Positions 1 to 4,575 of a stretch of DNA of 5,432 nt are shown here, piece by piece. The notes below the pieces were generated by a model. The model was given only the letters and a program-made list of their open reading frames with translations, had not been told where the DNA came from and made no database searches. Origin of the DNA: CAYPEZ01 sp964622275 (GTDB lineage: Bacteria; Patescibacteriota; Minisyncoccia; Phycocordibacterales; UBA6899); the NCBI GenBank assembly GCA_964622275.1, contig CAZUMX010000053.1:1-5432 (forward strand), in the 5' to 3' direction. Numbering within the stretch: the first letter of the stretch is position 1; each line of letters opens with the position of its first letter. Both the position numbers and the translations under genes were made by a program.

Positions 1-2
1 AG

Positions 3-185
3 CATGTCTATGGGAGTAAGGGCGTAGAAGCAGCGATAGACATCCTTGAGACCGGAAGCACAACAATACTTCTATATGTCCCCGAAAGACACTTTCGTCG
101 TCTATCTGTAGTCTTCCGCAATGGAAAAATCATTGCCATTGACCTCTCCCCGCCATTCATTGCTTGCACATTGCTCGATGACTAG
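3..185 (+). CDS. C-terminal end of an unknown protein (5' truncated by window edge)
   Basis: A reading frame is open from the left edge to TAG at 183-185 and gives 60 residues, ending in ..CTLLDD. It contains no in-frame ATG, and the composition looks like real soluble protein: alternating hydrophobic stretches such as TTILLYVPE and RLSVVFRNGKIIAIDL suggest beta strands with a helix before them. A strong intrinsic terminator begins 10 bp after the stop, which supports this being the true 3' end of a gene on this strand. I do not recognise the family. The segment has no cysteine pair, membrane span or catalytic motif that would name it. The rest of the gene lies outside the window. Confidence 0.6.
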   Translation, partial: HVYGSKGVEAAIDILETGSTTILLYVPERHFRRLSVVFRNGKIIAIDLSPPFIACTLLDD

Positions 186-194
186 GTTCATTAC

Positions 195-227
195 ACTCTC
201 CGCCACAACAGCGGGGAGTTCTTTTTT
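195..227 (+). terminator. Rho-independent terminator after the partial gene
   Basis: A 9-bp stem (ACTCTCCGC at 195-203 with GCGGGGAGT at 211-219, one G-U pair) closes a 7-nt loop and is followed by a T-rich tract (TTCTTTTTT to 227). It sits 10 bp after the stop at 185 and separates that gene from the ClpP-like gene. Confidence 0.85.
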
Positions 228-230
228 GCC

Positions 231-258
231 TTGCGCAACGGAGAGAAGCGAGTAGGAT
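231..258 (+). promoter_or_regulatory. Candidate promoter of the ClpP-like gene
   Basis: TTGCGC at 231-236, a 16-bp spacer, then TAGGAT at 253-258. The predicted start point is near 265, giving a leader of about 32 nt before the ATG at 297. It lies directly after the upstream terminator. The -35 match is weak (TTG only), but the -10 box is identical to the one at 2121-2126. Assigned by eye. Confidence 0.4.
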
Positions 259-284
259 ACCATCCAGAACACACGCACCATGAC

Positions 285-291
285 AAAGGAG
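285..291 (+). promoter_or_regulatory. Shine-Dalgarno site fixing the ClpP-like start
   Basis: AAAGGAG lies 5 nt before the ATG at 297. This supports the shorter protein over the upstream in-frame TTG at 231. Confidence 0.75.
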
Positions 292-296
292 TGAGC

Positions 297-986
297 ATGA
301 GCGAAACGCCCGAAACACAAGGGAAAGTCGCAGACACAACAAAAAGAGATGGAAAGAAAAGAAGTCCTGGTAATCGGGGACGCGCCATGCGCATGGCACA
401 TACGCATCAGCTTGATGCATACATGCAGTATGGTGTTTTCCCCGCAGAGAGAAAAATCCAATACCCGACACCGCCTGACCCTGTCCATGAGGACGGAGAC
501 GTCAATCGTGGCGGAGCACGATACTTCATCAACGGGATCACATATCTTCGGATGTGCTACCCCGACGACGAGATCACGGTTCAGCTCTCCACACCGGGCG
601 GCTGTGATTACGCCATGTTTGCCGTGTACGATGCAATTCGTGACGTGAGATACAAAAACCCAATCACGATTGAAGTCTATGGACTCGCAATGAGTGCTGG
701 GGTCTTCATTCTTCAGGCTGGAACACGTCGCATCGTGCGTCGACACGCTAGGCTCATGGTCCACTATGGATCATGGGGTGGAGTGGAACTTCATTCCAAA
801 GATTTTGATCGAGCTGCAAAAGAAAACGAAGTGTGCAGGGAGATCTACAAGAATGTGTTGTGGGCACGGATCAAAGAAAAACATCCAGAATTTACAGACG
901 AGGAAATGGATAAAATCTTGCGTTTTGACACCTATATGTCAGCACAAGAAGCAGTGGATATGGGTCTTGCCGACGAGATCATGTAG
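297..986 (+). CDS. ClpP-family (peptidase S14) serine protease
   Basis: Predicted cytoplasmic serine peptidase of the ClpP fold, 229 residues. The basic, polar N-terminus (residues 1-50) is longer than in typical ClpP. The strand signature STPGG is at 98-102 (canonical NSPGG). The nucleophile motif YGLAMSAG gives Ser133, LMVHYGS gives His156, and LRFDTYMSAQEA gives Asp211 before the usual SAxEAVxxGLxD ending. The triad is therefore complete. The Ser-His spacing is 23 residues against about 25 in E. coli ClpP, and His-Asp is 55 against about 49, so this is a divergent member. Family members form ring-shaped chambers fed by an AAA+ unfoldase; no clpX or clpA is in view. The ATG at 297 is chosen because AAAGGAG lies 5 nt upstream. 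The longer in-frame start at 231 lacks such a site and would overlap the putative promoter. The gene is flanked by terminators and looks monocistronic. It could be a phage-type or accessory ClpP rather than the housekeeping enzyme, so no symbol is given. Confidence 0.9.
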   Translation: MSETPETQGKVADTTKRDGKKRSPGNRGRAMRMAHTHQLDAYMQYGVFPAERKIQYPTPPDPVHEDGDVNRGGARYFINGITYLRMCYPDDEITVQLSTPGGCDYAMFAVYDAIRDVRYKNPITIEVYGLAMSAGVFILQAGTRRIVRRHARLMVHYGSWGGVELHSKDFDRAAKENEVCREIYKNVLWARIKEKHPEFTDEEMDKILRFDTYMSAQEAVDMGLADEIM

Positions 987-1007
987 TCCACTCAAACTGA
1001 TCATTCG

Positions 1008-1037
1008 CCGCTGCAAAAAAAATTGCAGCGGTTTTTT
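1008..1037 (+). terminator. Rho-independent terminator of the ClpP-like gene
   Basis: A perfect 9-bp stem (CCGCTGCAA at 1008-1016 with TTGCAGCGG at 1023-1031) closes a 6-nt A loop and is followed by six T. It lies 22 bp after the stop codon at 984-986. Confidence 0.93.
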
Positions 1038-1144
1038 ATTAAACGGTTATCAAGCCCTGCCTTTCACATCAAGAGGCATGCGCACATGTGTCGGTGTTGT
1101 TGTCTTTGGTGCTTCGGACTGATACCCATGTAAAAAAAATCTCA

Positions 1145-1172
1145 TTGACATAAACACCAAGCAGTATAGAAT
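1145..1172 (+). promoter_or_regulatory. Strong candidate sigma70-type promoter of the small exported protein
   Basis: TTGACA at 1145-1150 is a perfect -35 box. A 16-bp spacer follows, then TAGAAT at 1167-1172, five of six to consensus. The start point is predicted near 1179, leaving a leader of about 59 nt. Confidence 0.75.
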
Positions 1173-1179
1173 CACCGCT

Positions 1180-1200
1180 TGGCAACCACATCGGTTGTCA
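1180..1200 (+). other. Hairpin at the predicted mRNA 5' end
   Basis: TGGCAACC at 1180-1187 pairs with GGTTGTCA at 1193-1200, giving 8 bp with one G-U around a 5-nt loop. It begins within a base or two of the predicted transcription start. Hairpins in this position can protect mRNAs from 5'-end decay; that role is inferred. Confidence 0.5.
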
Positions 1201-1237
1201 CTGACCCAGCAGTTCTGGAACGTAAGAGGTCTGTTCA

Positions 1238-1513
1238 ATGAAGTTAGCTTATGCCGTCCTGATCGTGGCTGTCTCGGCTTTCTCTTCGAATGCCTATGCG
1301 AATGACCGGTGTCCCGCGGGCGAGACTGGTTGCAACATCAACAATGCGCACGAGAAGATTCGTGAGCGCGTGAACGAAGGCACGAGGAAGGTCATTCGGA
1401 ACGAGAATCCGGAAGGACGGGTCCGTGAAGTCGGCGAGACGGTCAAGTACTGCATCAAGTGTGGCACGGATGCCATCAAAGAGGGTGCGGACAAGATCTC
1501 CGGCAAGAAGTAA
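1238..1513 (+). CDS. Small exported four-cysteine protein
   Basis: A 91-residue protein with a clear type I signal peptide: MKLAYAVLIVAVSAFSSNAYA, with likely cleavage after AYA at residue 21. The mature form of about 70 residues is charged and helical. It carries two cysteine pairs, Cys25/Cys32 (CPAGETGC) and Cys72/Cys75 (CIKC), which could form disulfides or bind metal outside the cytoplasm. AAGAGG at 1224-1229, 8 nt before the ATG, supports the start. The gene has its own strong promoter and a terminator 10 bp after the stop, so it is a single-gene unit. Its codon use differs visibly from its neighbours: it is GC-richer and uses AAG for nearly all lysines, whereas the ClpP-like gene uses mostly AAA. 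This suggests high expression or different ancestry. I recognise no family and assign no function. Confidence 0.85.
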   Translation: MKLAYAVLIVAVSAFSSNAYANDRCPAGETGCNINNAHEKIRERVNEGTRKVIRNENPEGRVREVGETVKYCIKCGTDAIKEGADKISGKK

Positions 1514-1522
1514 CAATATACT

Positions 1523-1548
1523 GAGGAAGACATTGTCTTCCTCTTTTT
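1523..1548 (+). terminator. Rho-independent terminator of the exported protein gene
   Basis: A perfect 9-bp stem (GAGGAAGAC at 1523-1531 with GTCTTCCTC at 1535-1543) closes a 3-nt loop and is followed by TTTTT. Confidence 0.92.
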
Positions 1549-1599
1549 ATTTGAACATACTGCGTGCGTACAAAAAAGCACCTCTCCCTGCTGATGTAT

Positions 1600-1628
1600 T
1601 TGACGTATCATTAATTGACAGATAGGCT
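1600..1628 (+). promoter_or_regulatory. Candidate promoter of the 126-residue protein
   Basis: TTGACG at 1600-1605, a 17-bp spacer, then TAGGCT at 1623-1628. The predicted start near 1635 leaves a 25-nt leader to the TTG start. The -35 box is good (5 of 6) and the -10 box is weak. Confidence 0.45.
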
Positions 1629-1645
1629 CACGGAAGAGCCTGCAC

Positions 1646-1653
1646 AAAAGGAG
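1646..1653 (+). promoter_or_regulatory. Shine-Dalgarno site that fixes a TTG start
   Basis: AAAAGGAG ends 6 nt before TTG at 1660-1662. It is the best ribosome binding site on this strand and selects TTG as the start. The next upstream in-frame start-like codon, at 1615, lies within the spacer of the putative promoter. Confidence 0.8.
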
Positions 1654-1659
1654 TGTCCT

Positions 1660-2040
1660 TTGAGTACGCGTCCTGAGAATGTTGTTCCCTTTTTTCGCCC
1701 AAAACACCTTGCCGATCTTACCGTAGAAGAATGGCATGTATTTGATAGTCTCCTTGAGACACACACAAAAGAGAAACGTTTTAATTCTCATCGCGTGAAT
1801 GAGATCAGGCGCATCATTCATAAACTCGAACGCATTGCAAAAAAATGCGACGATCTTTGTGACCCCACCGCTGACCACGAGAATGCTGCCATGATTCTAT
1901 TCGCCCTCATGAATGGCAGCCGTGAAGCGCTGACGCACAACCAAGAGATCATAAATCAATTTGATGGATTTTGTGTCCTCTACCACAAGGGGCACTACAC
2001 AAAGAAAACAAAACATCAATATCACTCGACCACCGGATAA
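1660..2040 (+). CDS. Hypothetical helical protein, TTG start
   Basis: A 126-residue cytoplasmic protein that I do not recognise. It begins MSTRPENVVPFFRP, a short Pro/aromatic N-terminal stretch, followed by predicted helices: LADLTVEEWHVFDSLLETH at residues 17-35, RVNEIRRIIHKLERIAKKC at 45-63, and HENAAMILFALMNGSREAL further on. The C-terminus is basic and histidine-rich (YHKGHYTKKTKHQYH). It has cysteines at 63 and 67 but no signal peptide or membrane span. The start is TTG with an ideal Shine-Dalgarno site; a longer frame from 1615 is unlikely because that codon lies inside the putative promoter. The gene stands alone between a terminator at 1523-1548 and one that overlaps its own stop codon. 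Conserved spacing and sound signals make it a real gene; its function is unknown. Confidence 0.8.
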   Translation: MSTRPENVVPFFRPKHLADLTVEEWHVFDSLLETHTKEKRFNSHRVNEIRRIIHKLERIAKKCDDLCDPTADHENAAMILFALMNGSREALTHNQEIINQFDGFCVLYHKGHYTKKTKHQYHSTTG

Positions 2041-2055
2041 CACCGGTGGTTTTTT
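2029..2055 (+). terminator. Rho-independent terminator containing the stop codon
   Basis: An 8-bp stem (ACCACCGG at 2029-2036 with CCGGTGGT at 2043-2050) closes the loop ATAACA and is followed by a T run to 2055. The TAA stop (2038-2040) lies in the loop, so the last codons of the gene form the left arm. Confidence 0.92.
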
Positions 2056-2097
2056 ATGCCCAATGACATAGGCAGGTGCTTGAGAGCAACACGCATA

Positions 2098-2126
2098 TTG
2101 ACTCCACACATGAATACTCATAGGAT
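2098..2126 (+). promoter_or_regulatory. Candidate promoter of the 58-residue membrane protein
   Basis: TTGACT at 2098-2103 (five of six to consensus), a 17-bp spacer, then TAGGAT at 2121-2126 (four of six). The predicted start is near 2133, about 23 nt before the GTG start codon. Confidence 0.6.
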
Positions 2127-2155
2127 GCAATTAGGAAACAGAGGAAACATCTATC

Positions 2156-2332
2156 GTGGACTTCCTATTCATTGCTCTTCTTGTCCTCCTCGTTTACAAA
2201 AGACGTGAGCAGACAACGACATGTCGAGCCCCTAATAGACTTACCGCAAAAGAGAGAGCGCTCGTCCGCACGCACGTTCTCAAGCATGGAACCGTGAAAG
2301 GACTCGTCCTTCGAAAACCCACATCTTCGTGA
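2156..2332 (+). CDS. Small single-pass membrane protein, GTG start
   Basis: A 58-residue protein starting MDFLFIALLVLLVYKRREQ. One N-terminal hydrophobic segment (residues 3-14) is followed at once by the basic cluster KRRE, so an N-out/C-in single-pass or signal-anchored topology is likely. A cytoplasmic tail rich in Arg/Lys follows (APNRLTAKERALVRTHVLKHG) and the protein ends LRKPTSS. GTG at 2156 is the only plausible start: the frame is closed by TAG at 2132-2134, and AGAGGA lies at 2140-2145, 10 nt upstream. Its own promoter precedes it. TGA at 2330-2332 sits within the terminator hairpin, the same layout as in the preceding gene. No family is recognised. Small membrane proteins like this often regulate larger membrane complexes, but nothing here shows a partner. 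Confidence 0.75.
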   Translation: MDFLFIALLVLLVYKRREQTTTCRAPNRLTAKERALVRTHVLKHGTVKGLVLRKPTSS

Positions 2333-2347
2333 TGTGGGTTTTTCTTT
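2314..2347 (+). terminator. Rho-independent terminator overlapping the stop codon
   Basis: A perfect 12-bp stem (AAAACCCACATC at 2314-2325 with GATGTGGGTTTT at 2331-2342) closes the loop TTCGT, followed by a T-rich tail TCTTT. It includes the last codons and the TGA stop (2330-2332) of the small membrane protein gene. Confidence 0.93.
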
Positions 2348-2361
2348 GGGGGAAGCGATGC

Positions 2362-2402
2362 TGAAAAACTAAGAACCCGTTGATCATTGTGATCAACGGG
2401 TT
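2362..2402 (-). terminator. Strong hairpin terminator of the minus-strand block
   Basis: A perfect 13-bp inverted repeat (2374-2386 with 2390-2402) around a 3-nt loop lies 27 bp beyond the end of the repeat-protein gene. Read on the minus strand it is followed by CTTAGTTTTTC, a T tract. The plus-strand side (GTCATCGCTC) is not T-rich, so it acts chiefly for minus-strand transcription. A further pair of 7-base arms, AGCGATG at 2354-2360 and CATCGCT at 2405-2411, could extend the structure. Confidence 0.8.
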
Positions 2403-2429
2403 GTCATCGCTCGGATTTACATAAATCTC

Positions 2430-3506
2430 TCATCTATGCCATGCTCCACGTTCGTGGCGCTTGAGATACGAGCGAACGGTTCGAAAGTACATATACACAA
2501 AACCGACACATCCGACAATAAAAAGAACTTGATGTGCAAGATCCAATGATGGCAGGCCGCCTTGGAAAAGCATGATTGCCACCGGATAGATCAAGCATGC
2601 CGACAGAAAGATCGCGATCGCGACGCTGACGCTCGCAACTCTTCCGCTCCTGGGCACAAGTCCTTTATTTACAACACCAAATCGCAGACTCGGTGTGACA
2701 ACAAGGACAAAGGCCAATATGGCAAATGCGGCTCCCAACACCACCACAACAAAGATACTGAATGCTGTCCTTATAGGCTTGAATGCCACAAGACTCAGAC
2801 AGAGCATACTGAATGCACCCAATATCAAGGGTGGAAGGACACTTTTGACCTCGCTAGGGAGATCGAAGAGAGATTTAGGTGTCGCAGAGAACGCCATGAG
2901 CAGGATCCCAAGAAGAAAACAACAAAACGACAAGAACAATAACTTTGATTCTCCCTTGGGTCGAGACGGTCGATGGACCTCACTCGAGCAATCAGATTCT
3001 TGAGAGCTATCTGATGAATACCCTCCTTCATTCGGAGAGGATGGATGCGTTTTGCTCTCTCTGGACTGAGGGAGCGGTATGGACTTCCTCGTGACAGGAT
3101 CCCAACGGACTCCGAACGTAGACTCTTCGATGACACCCGTCTTCTTGTTACGACGGGTTATGTGGCCTTCGCTGTCGCGCTTGAGTTCCCAAGAGACGCC
3201 AAAGGTGGATTCTTCGGTCACTCCGGTCTTCCGATTGCTGCGAGTCATTCGGCCTTCATCGTCACGCTTCTCGTCCCATGTGAATCCGAGAGTAGATGTT
3301 TCGACGACTCCATCTGGGCCACTCCGAGTCATACGACCTTCGTCGTCGCGTTTCTTGTCCCACATGAAGCCAAGCGTAGATGTTTCGACGATCTTGGTCT
3401 CAGGATTGATACGAGTGATATTTCCATCTTCGTCTCTCTTGGGTTCCCAAGTGAAACCGAGGGTGGATTCTTCGATTAATCCTGTATCGGGATTAATTCT
3501 TTCCAT
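2430..3506 (-). CDS. Polytopic membrane protein with five N-terminal Trp repeats
   Basis: A 358-residue protein in three parts. Residues 3-140 are five tandem repeats of 28-29 residues. The unit is roughly R-x-N-x-x-T-G-x-x-E-x-S-T-L/F-G-F/V-x-W-D/E-x-K-R-D-x-E-G-x-I/M-T, and each carries one Trp (20, 49, 77, 106, 135). Residues 141-187 are a Ser/Pro/charged, probably disordered linker. Residues 188-341 hold about five hydrophobic segments: 189-208, 223-242, 248-270, 290-314 and 325-341. A basic tail ends the protein. The repeat region lacks a signal peptide, so it is likely cytoplasmic. The D-x-E-G-x-I/M-T stretch faintly recalls RHS/YD beta-hairpin repeats, but the unit length differs and no family is claimed. 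AGGAG at 3514-3518, 7 nt upstream, fixes the ATG. It lies downstream of another polytopic membrane gene with a 219-bp gap, and no convincing promoter was seen close to it. Function unknown. Confidence 0.88.
   Translation of the reverse strand: MERINPDTGLIEESTLGFTWEPKRDEDGNITRINPETKIVETSTLGFMWDKKRDDEGRMTRSGPDGVVETSTLGFTWDEKRDDEGRMTRSNRKTGVTEESTFGVSWELKRDSEGHITRRNKKTGVIEESTFGVRWDPVTRKSIPLPQSRESKTHPSSPNEGGYSSDSSQESDCSSEVHRPSRPKGESKLLFLSFCCFLLGILLMAFSATPKSLFDLPSEVKSVLPPLILGAFSMLCLSLVAFKPIRTAFSIFVVVVLGAAFAILAFVLVVTPSLRFGVVNKGLVPRSGRVASVSVAIAIFLSACLIYPVAIMLFQGGLPSLDLAHQVLFIVGCVGFVYMYFRTVRSYLKRHERGAWHR
3087..3500 (-). repeat. Five tandem ~87-bp coding repeats
   Basis: This is the DNA encoding residues 3-140 of the repeat membrane protein: units of 29, 29, 28, 29 and about 23 residues. 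Copies 2 and 3 share the identical peptide KRDDEGRMTR yet use different synonymous codons at six of its ten positions. The duplications are therefore old and the protein sequence has been held by selection. Confidence 0.9.
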
Positions 3507-3600
3507 TGCAGATCTCCTATGCGGTTATCAACGTACCCCACTTTGTTCTCCCACAACCCGCCTTTCTCGTCAACAACGCCTACCCTTCCTCTCTGTGAAC

Positions 3601-3628
3601 CACCCACCCAAAATCCTGGCAATCGGAG
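3601..3628 (-). repeat. 28-bp intergenic repeat, copy 2
   Basis: It matches the element at 4530-4557 at 25 of 28 positions; the shared core on the minus strand is CTCCGATTGCCAGGATT. It lies 95 bp upstream of the repeat-protein ATG in a 219-bp gap (3507-3725) with no convincing gene. The gap also contains a short hairpin (CCCAC-TTTTT-GTGGG, 3647-3661). No TAGNNT box follows this copy at promoter spacing. Confidence 0.7.
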
Positions 3629-3725
3629 AGTGCGGGAGGGTCGGTTCCCACTTTTTGTGGGGGGTCTTAAGAATATTCGGACACAGAATTTTAGAATTAA
3701 ATCGTGACTGTTCCTTTTTTCCCCG

Positions 3726-4517
3726 CTACGTCGAGGTTGCTGATTTTTCGAGATTATAGGCACACTCGGCCGCCTTCTCTTCCATCAGTTTTTGCGCATC
3801 CGCGGCTTTGATGGGCGTTTCCTCCTCATTGTTCTTGACTATCAAATCAGCAATTTTATTCATAGAACAGTCGCAATATGCTCGCAATGACTCGTCATTG
3901 CGAGCTTTGTTGGCAGAATCTGCACGGGCTGTATCGAAGCATTTTTGGGAAGCAGAGATAATAAAAGAATCTCTCTGTGACGCATCAATGGAATCGATCC
4001 CTGCCTGAAGTAGGAAAAATCCTGTGGCGCTTAACAACAAAACTCCCAAAAGAGGAATTAGAGAGAACCAGAAAAGCCAAGGAAATATCTTTCTTCCTAA
4101 CGACTGGAAAAATATCTTCTCCTCGCTTCCCACTGCTTCCTCCGGATGAGTGTTCAAATACCTTATTGCATCGAACCCTCTCATCGAAGCAAAGAATAGG
4201 ACGACACTTAAAAATATATTTCCGCCTCCCGCACTACCAGTAAACTTGTTATAGAAAGTGATTACTGCAGTAGAAAATCCCACCAGAATTAATACGATTC
4301 CTGACCAGGTTTTTTGCTTGTAGGATAGCAAAGAACCGGCGGCAACAAACATCAGACCATCAACCCATGCGAATGTGACCCATCGTGATAAGAGAAAACT
4401 CAGTGCCGCAGCAAAAACGAAACCCCAAGAAGTCTCAGAGATGACCCTGTGTGCCTCCTTCACAGAATCTATGGTTATCTTCCAAAAGCGTCGATCTTCA
4501 GGCGTGTCCACGTTCAT
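3726..4517 (-). CDS. Polytopic membrane protein with four-cysteine C-terminal tail
   Basis: 263 residues from the ATG. Hydrophobic segments lie at about 31-43, 47-65, 70-89, 100-118 and 145-171, so four or five membrane spans. A soluble C-terminal domain (172-263) is charged and helical and carries Cys193, Cys215, Cys217 and Cys252 (C-x21-C-x-C-x34-C, with the local motif YCDCSMNKI). A C...YC-x-C motif of this sort is seen in various small exported bacterial proteins, and the tail may be extracytoplasmic with two disulfides; this is inference. The ATG at 4517 has no Shine-Dalgarno site, and a TTG two codons upstream is the only alternative. A promoter whose start point would fall on this ATG suggests leaderless translation. 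The gene follows the SPFH gene by 58 bp, so the products may act together. No clear terminator follows it. Family not recognised. Confidence 0.85.
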   Translation of the reverse strand: MNVDTPEDRRFWKITIDSVKEAHRVISETSWGFVFAAALSFLLSRWVTFAWVDGLMFVAAGSLLSYKQKTWSGIVLILVGFSTAVITFYNKFTGSAGGGNIFLSVVLFFASMRGFDAIRYLNTHPEEAVGSEEKIFFQSLGRKIFPWLFWFSLIPLLGVLLLSATGFFLLQAGIDSIDASQRDSFIISASQKCFDTARADSANKARNDESLRAYCDCSMNKIADLIVKNNEEETPIKAADAQKLMEEKAAECAYNLEKSATST

Positions 4518-4523
4518 ACCCAA

Positions 4524-4551
4524 ACTCTACACCCGCCAAGAATCCTGGCAA
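4524..4551 (-). promoter_or_regulatory. Candidate promoter giving a leaderless transcript
   Basis: On the minus strand: TTGCCA (4551-4546), a 16-bp spacer, TAGAGT (4529-4524), then six bases to the A of the ATG at 4517. The predicted +1 is therefore the start codon itself. It overlaps the 28-bp repeat and has the same TTG...TAGNNT form as the plus-strand promoters. Confidence 0.45.
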
Positions 4552-4557
4552 TCGGAG
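4530..4557 (-). repeat. 28-bp intergenic repeat, copy 1
   Basis: It lies in the 58-bp gap between the SPFH gene and the next gene and differs from copy 2 at three positions. On the minus strand it contains two similar octamers 11 bp apart, TTGCCAGG and TTGGCGGG, about one helical turn, which could be a protein-binding direct repeat. An imperfect dyad, GCCAGGATTCTTGGC, overlaps it. Confidence 0.7.
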
Positions 4558-4575
4558 GGGCAGGTTCTTCTTCGA

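Noticed and set aside
231..296. Upstream in-frame TTG start for the ClpP-like gene
   Set aside because: It begins 3 bases after a terminator T tract, lacks a ribosome site and overlaps the putative promoter; ATG 297 has AAAGGAG.
102..764. Long minus-strand reading frame opposite the ClpP-like gene
   Set aside because: It is antisense to a gene with an intact catalytic triad, has no ribosome site, and its composition is cysteine-rich and unlike a real protein.
694..1122. Plus-strand frame overlapping the ClpP-like gene
   Set aside because: It is a frame-shifted shadow of the protease that runs through its terminator, with no start signals.
1244..1878. Minus-strand frames opposite the exported protein and the 126-residue gene
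   Set aside because: They are antisense shadows crossing a terminator and a promoter; the plus-strand genes have proper signals.
2612..2623. Palindrome TCGCGATCGCGA containing GCGATCGC (HIP1-like)
   Set aside because: It is a single copy inside a membrane-span coding region (SVAIAI) and is explained by codon choice.
3045..3759. Plus-strand repetitive frames opposite the five-fold repeat
   Set aside because: Their periodicity is inherited from the minus-strand repeats. The minus frame has the ribosome site and synonymous divergence.
3476..3763. 95-residue minus-strand frame bridging two genes
   Set aside because: It overlaps the end of one gene and the start of the next in another frame and has no ribosome site; only the short protein-like stretch is kept as a weak finding.
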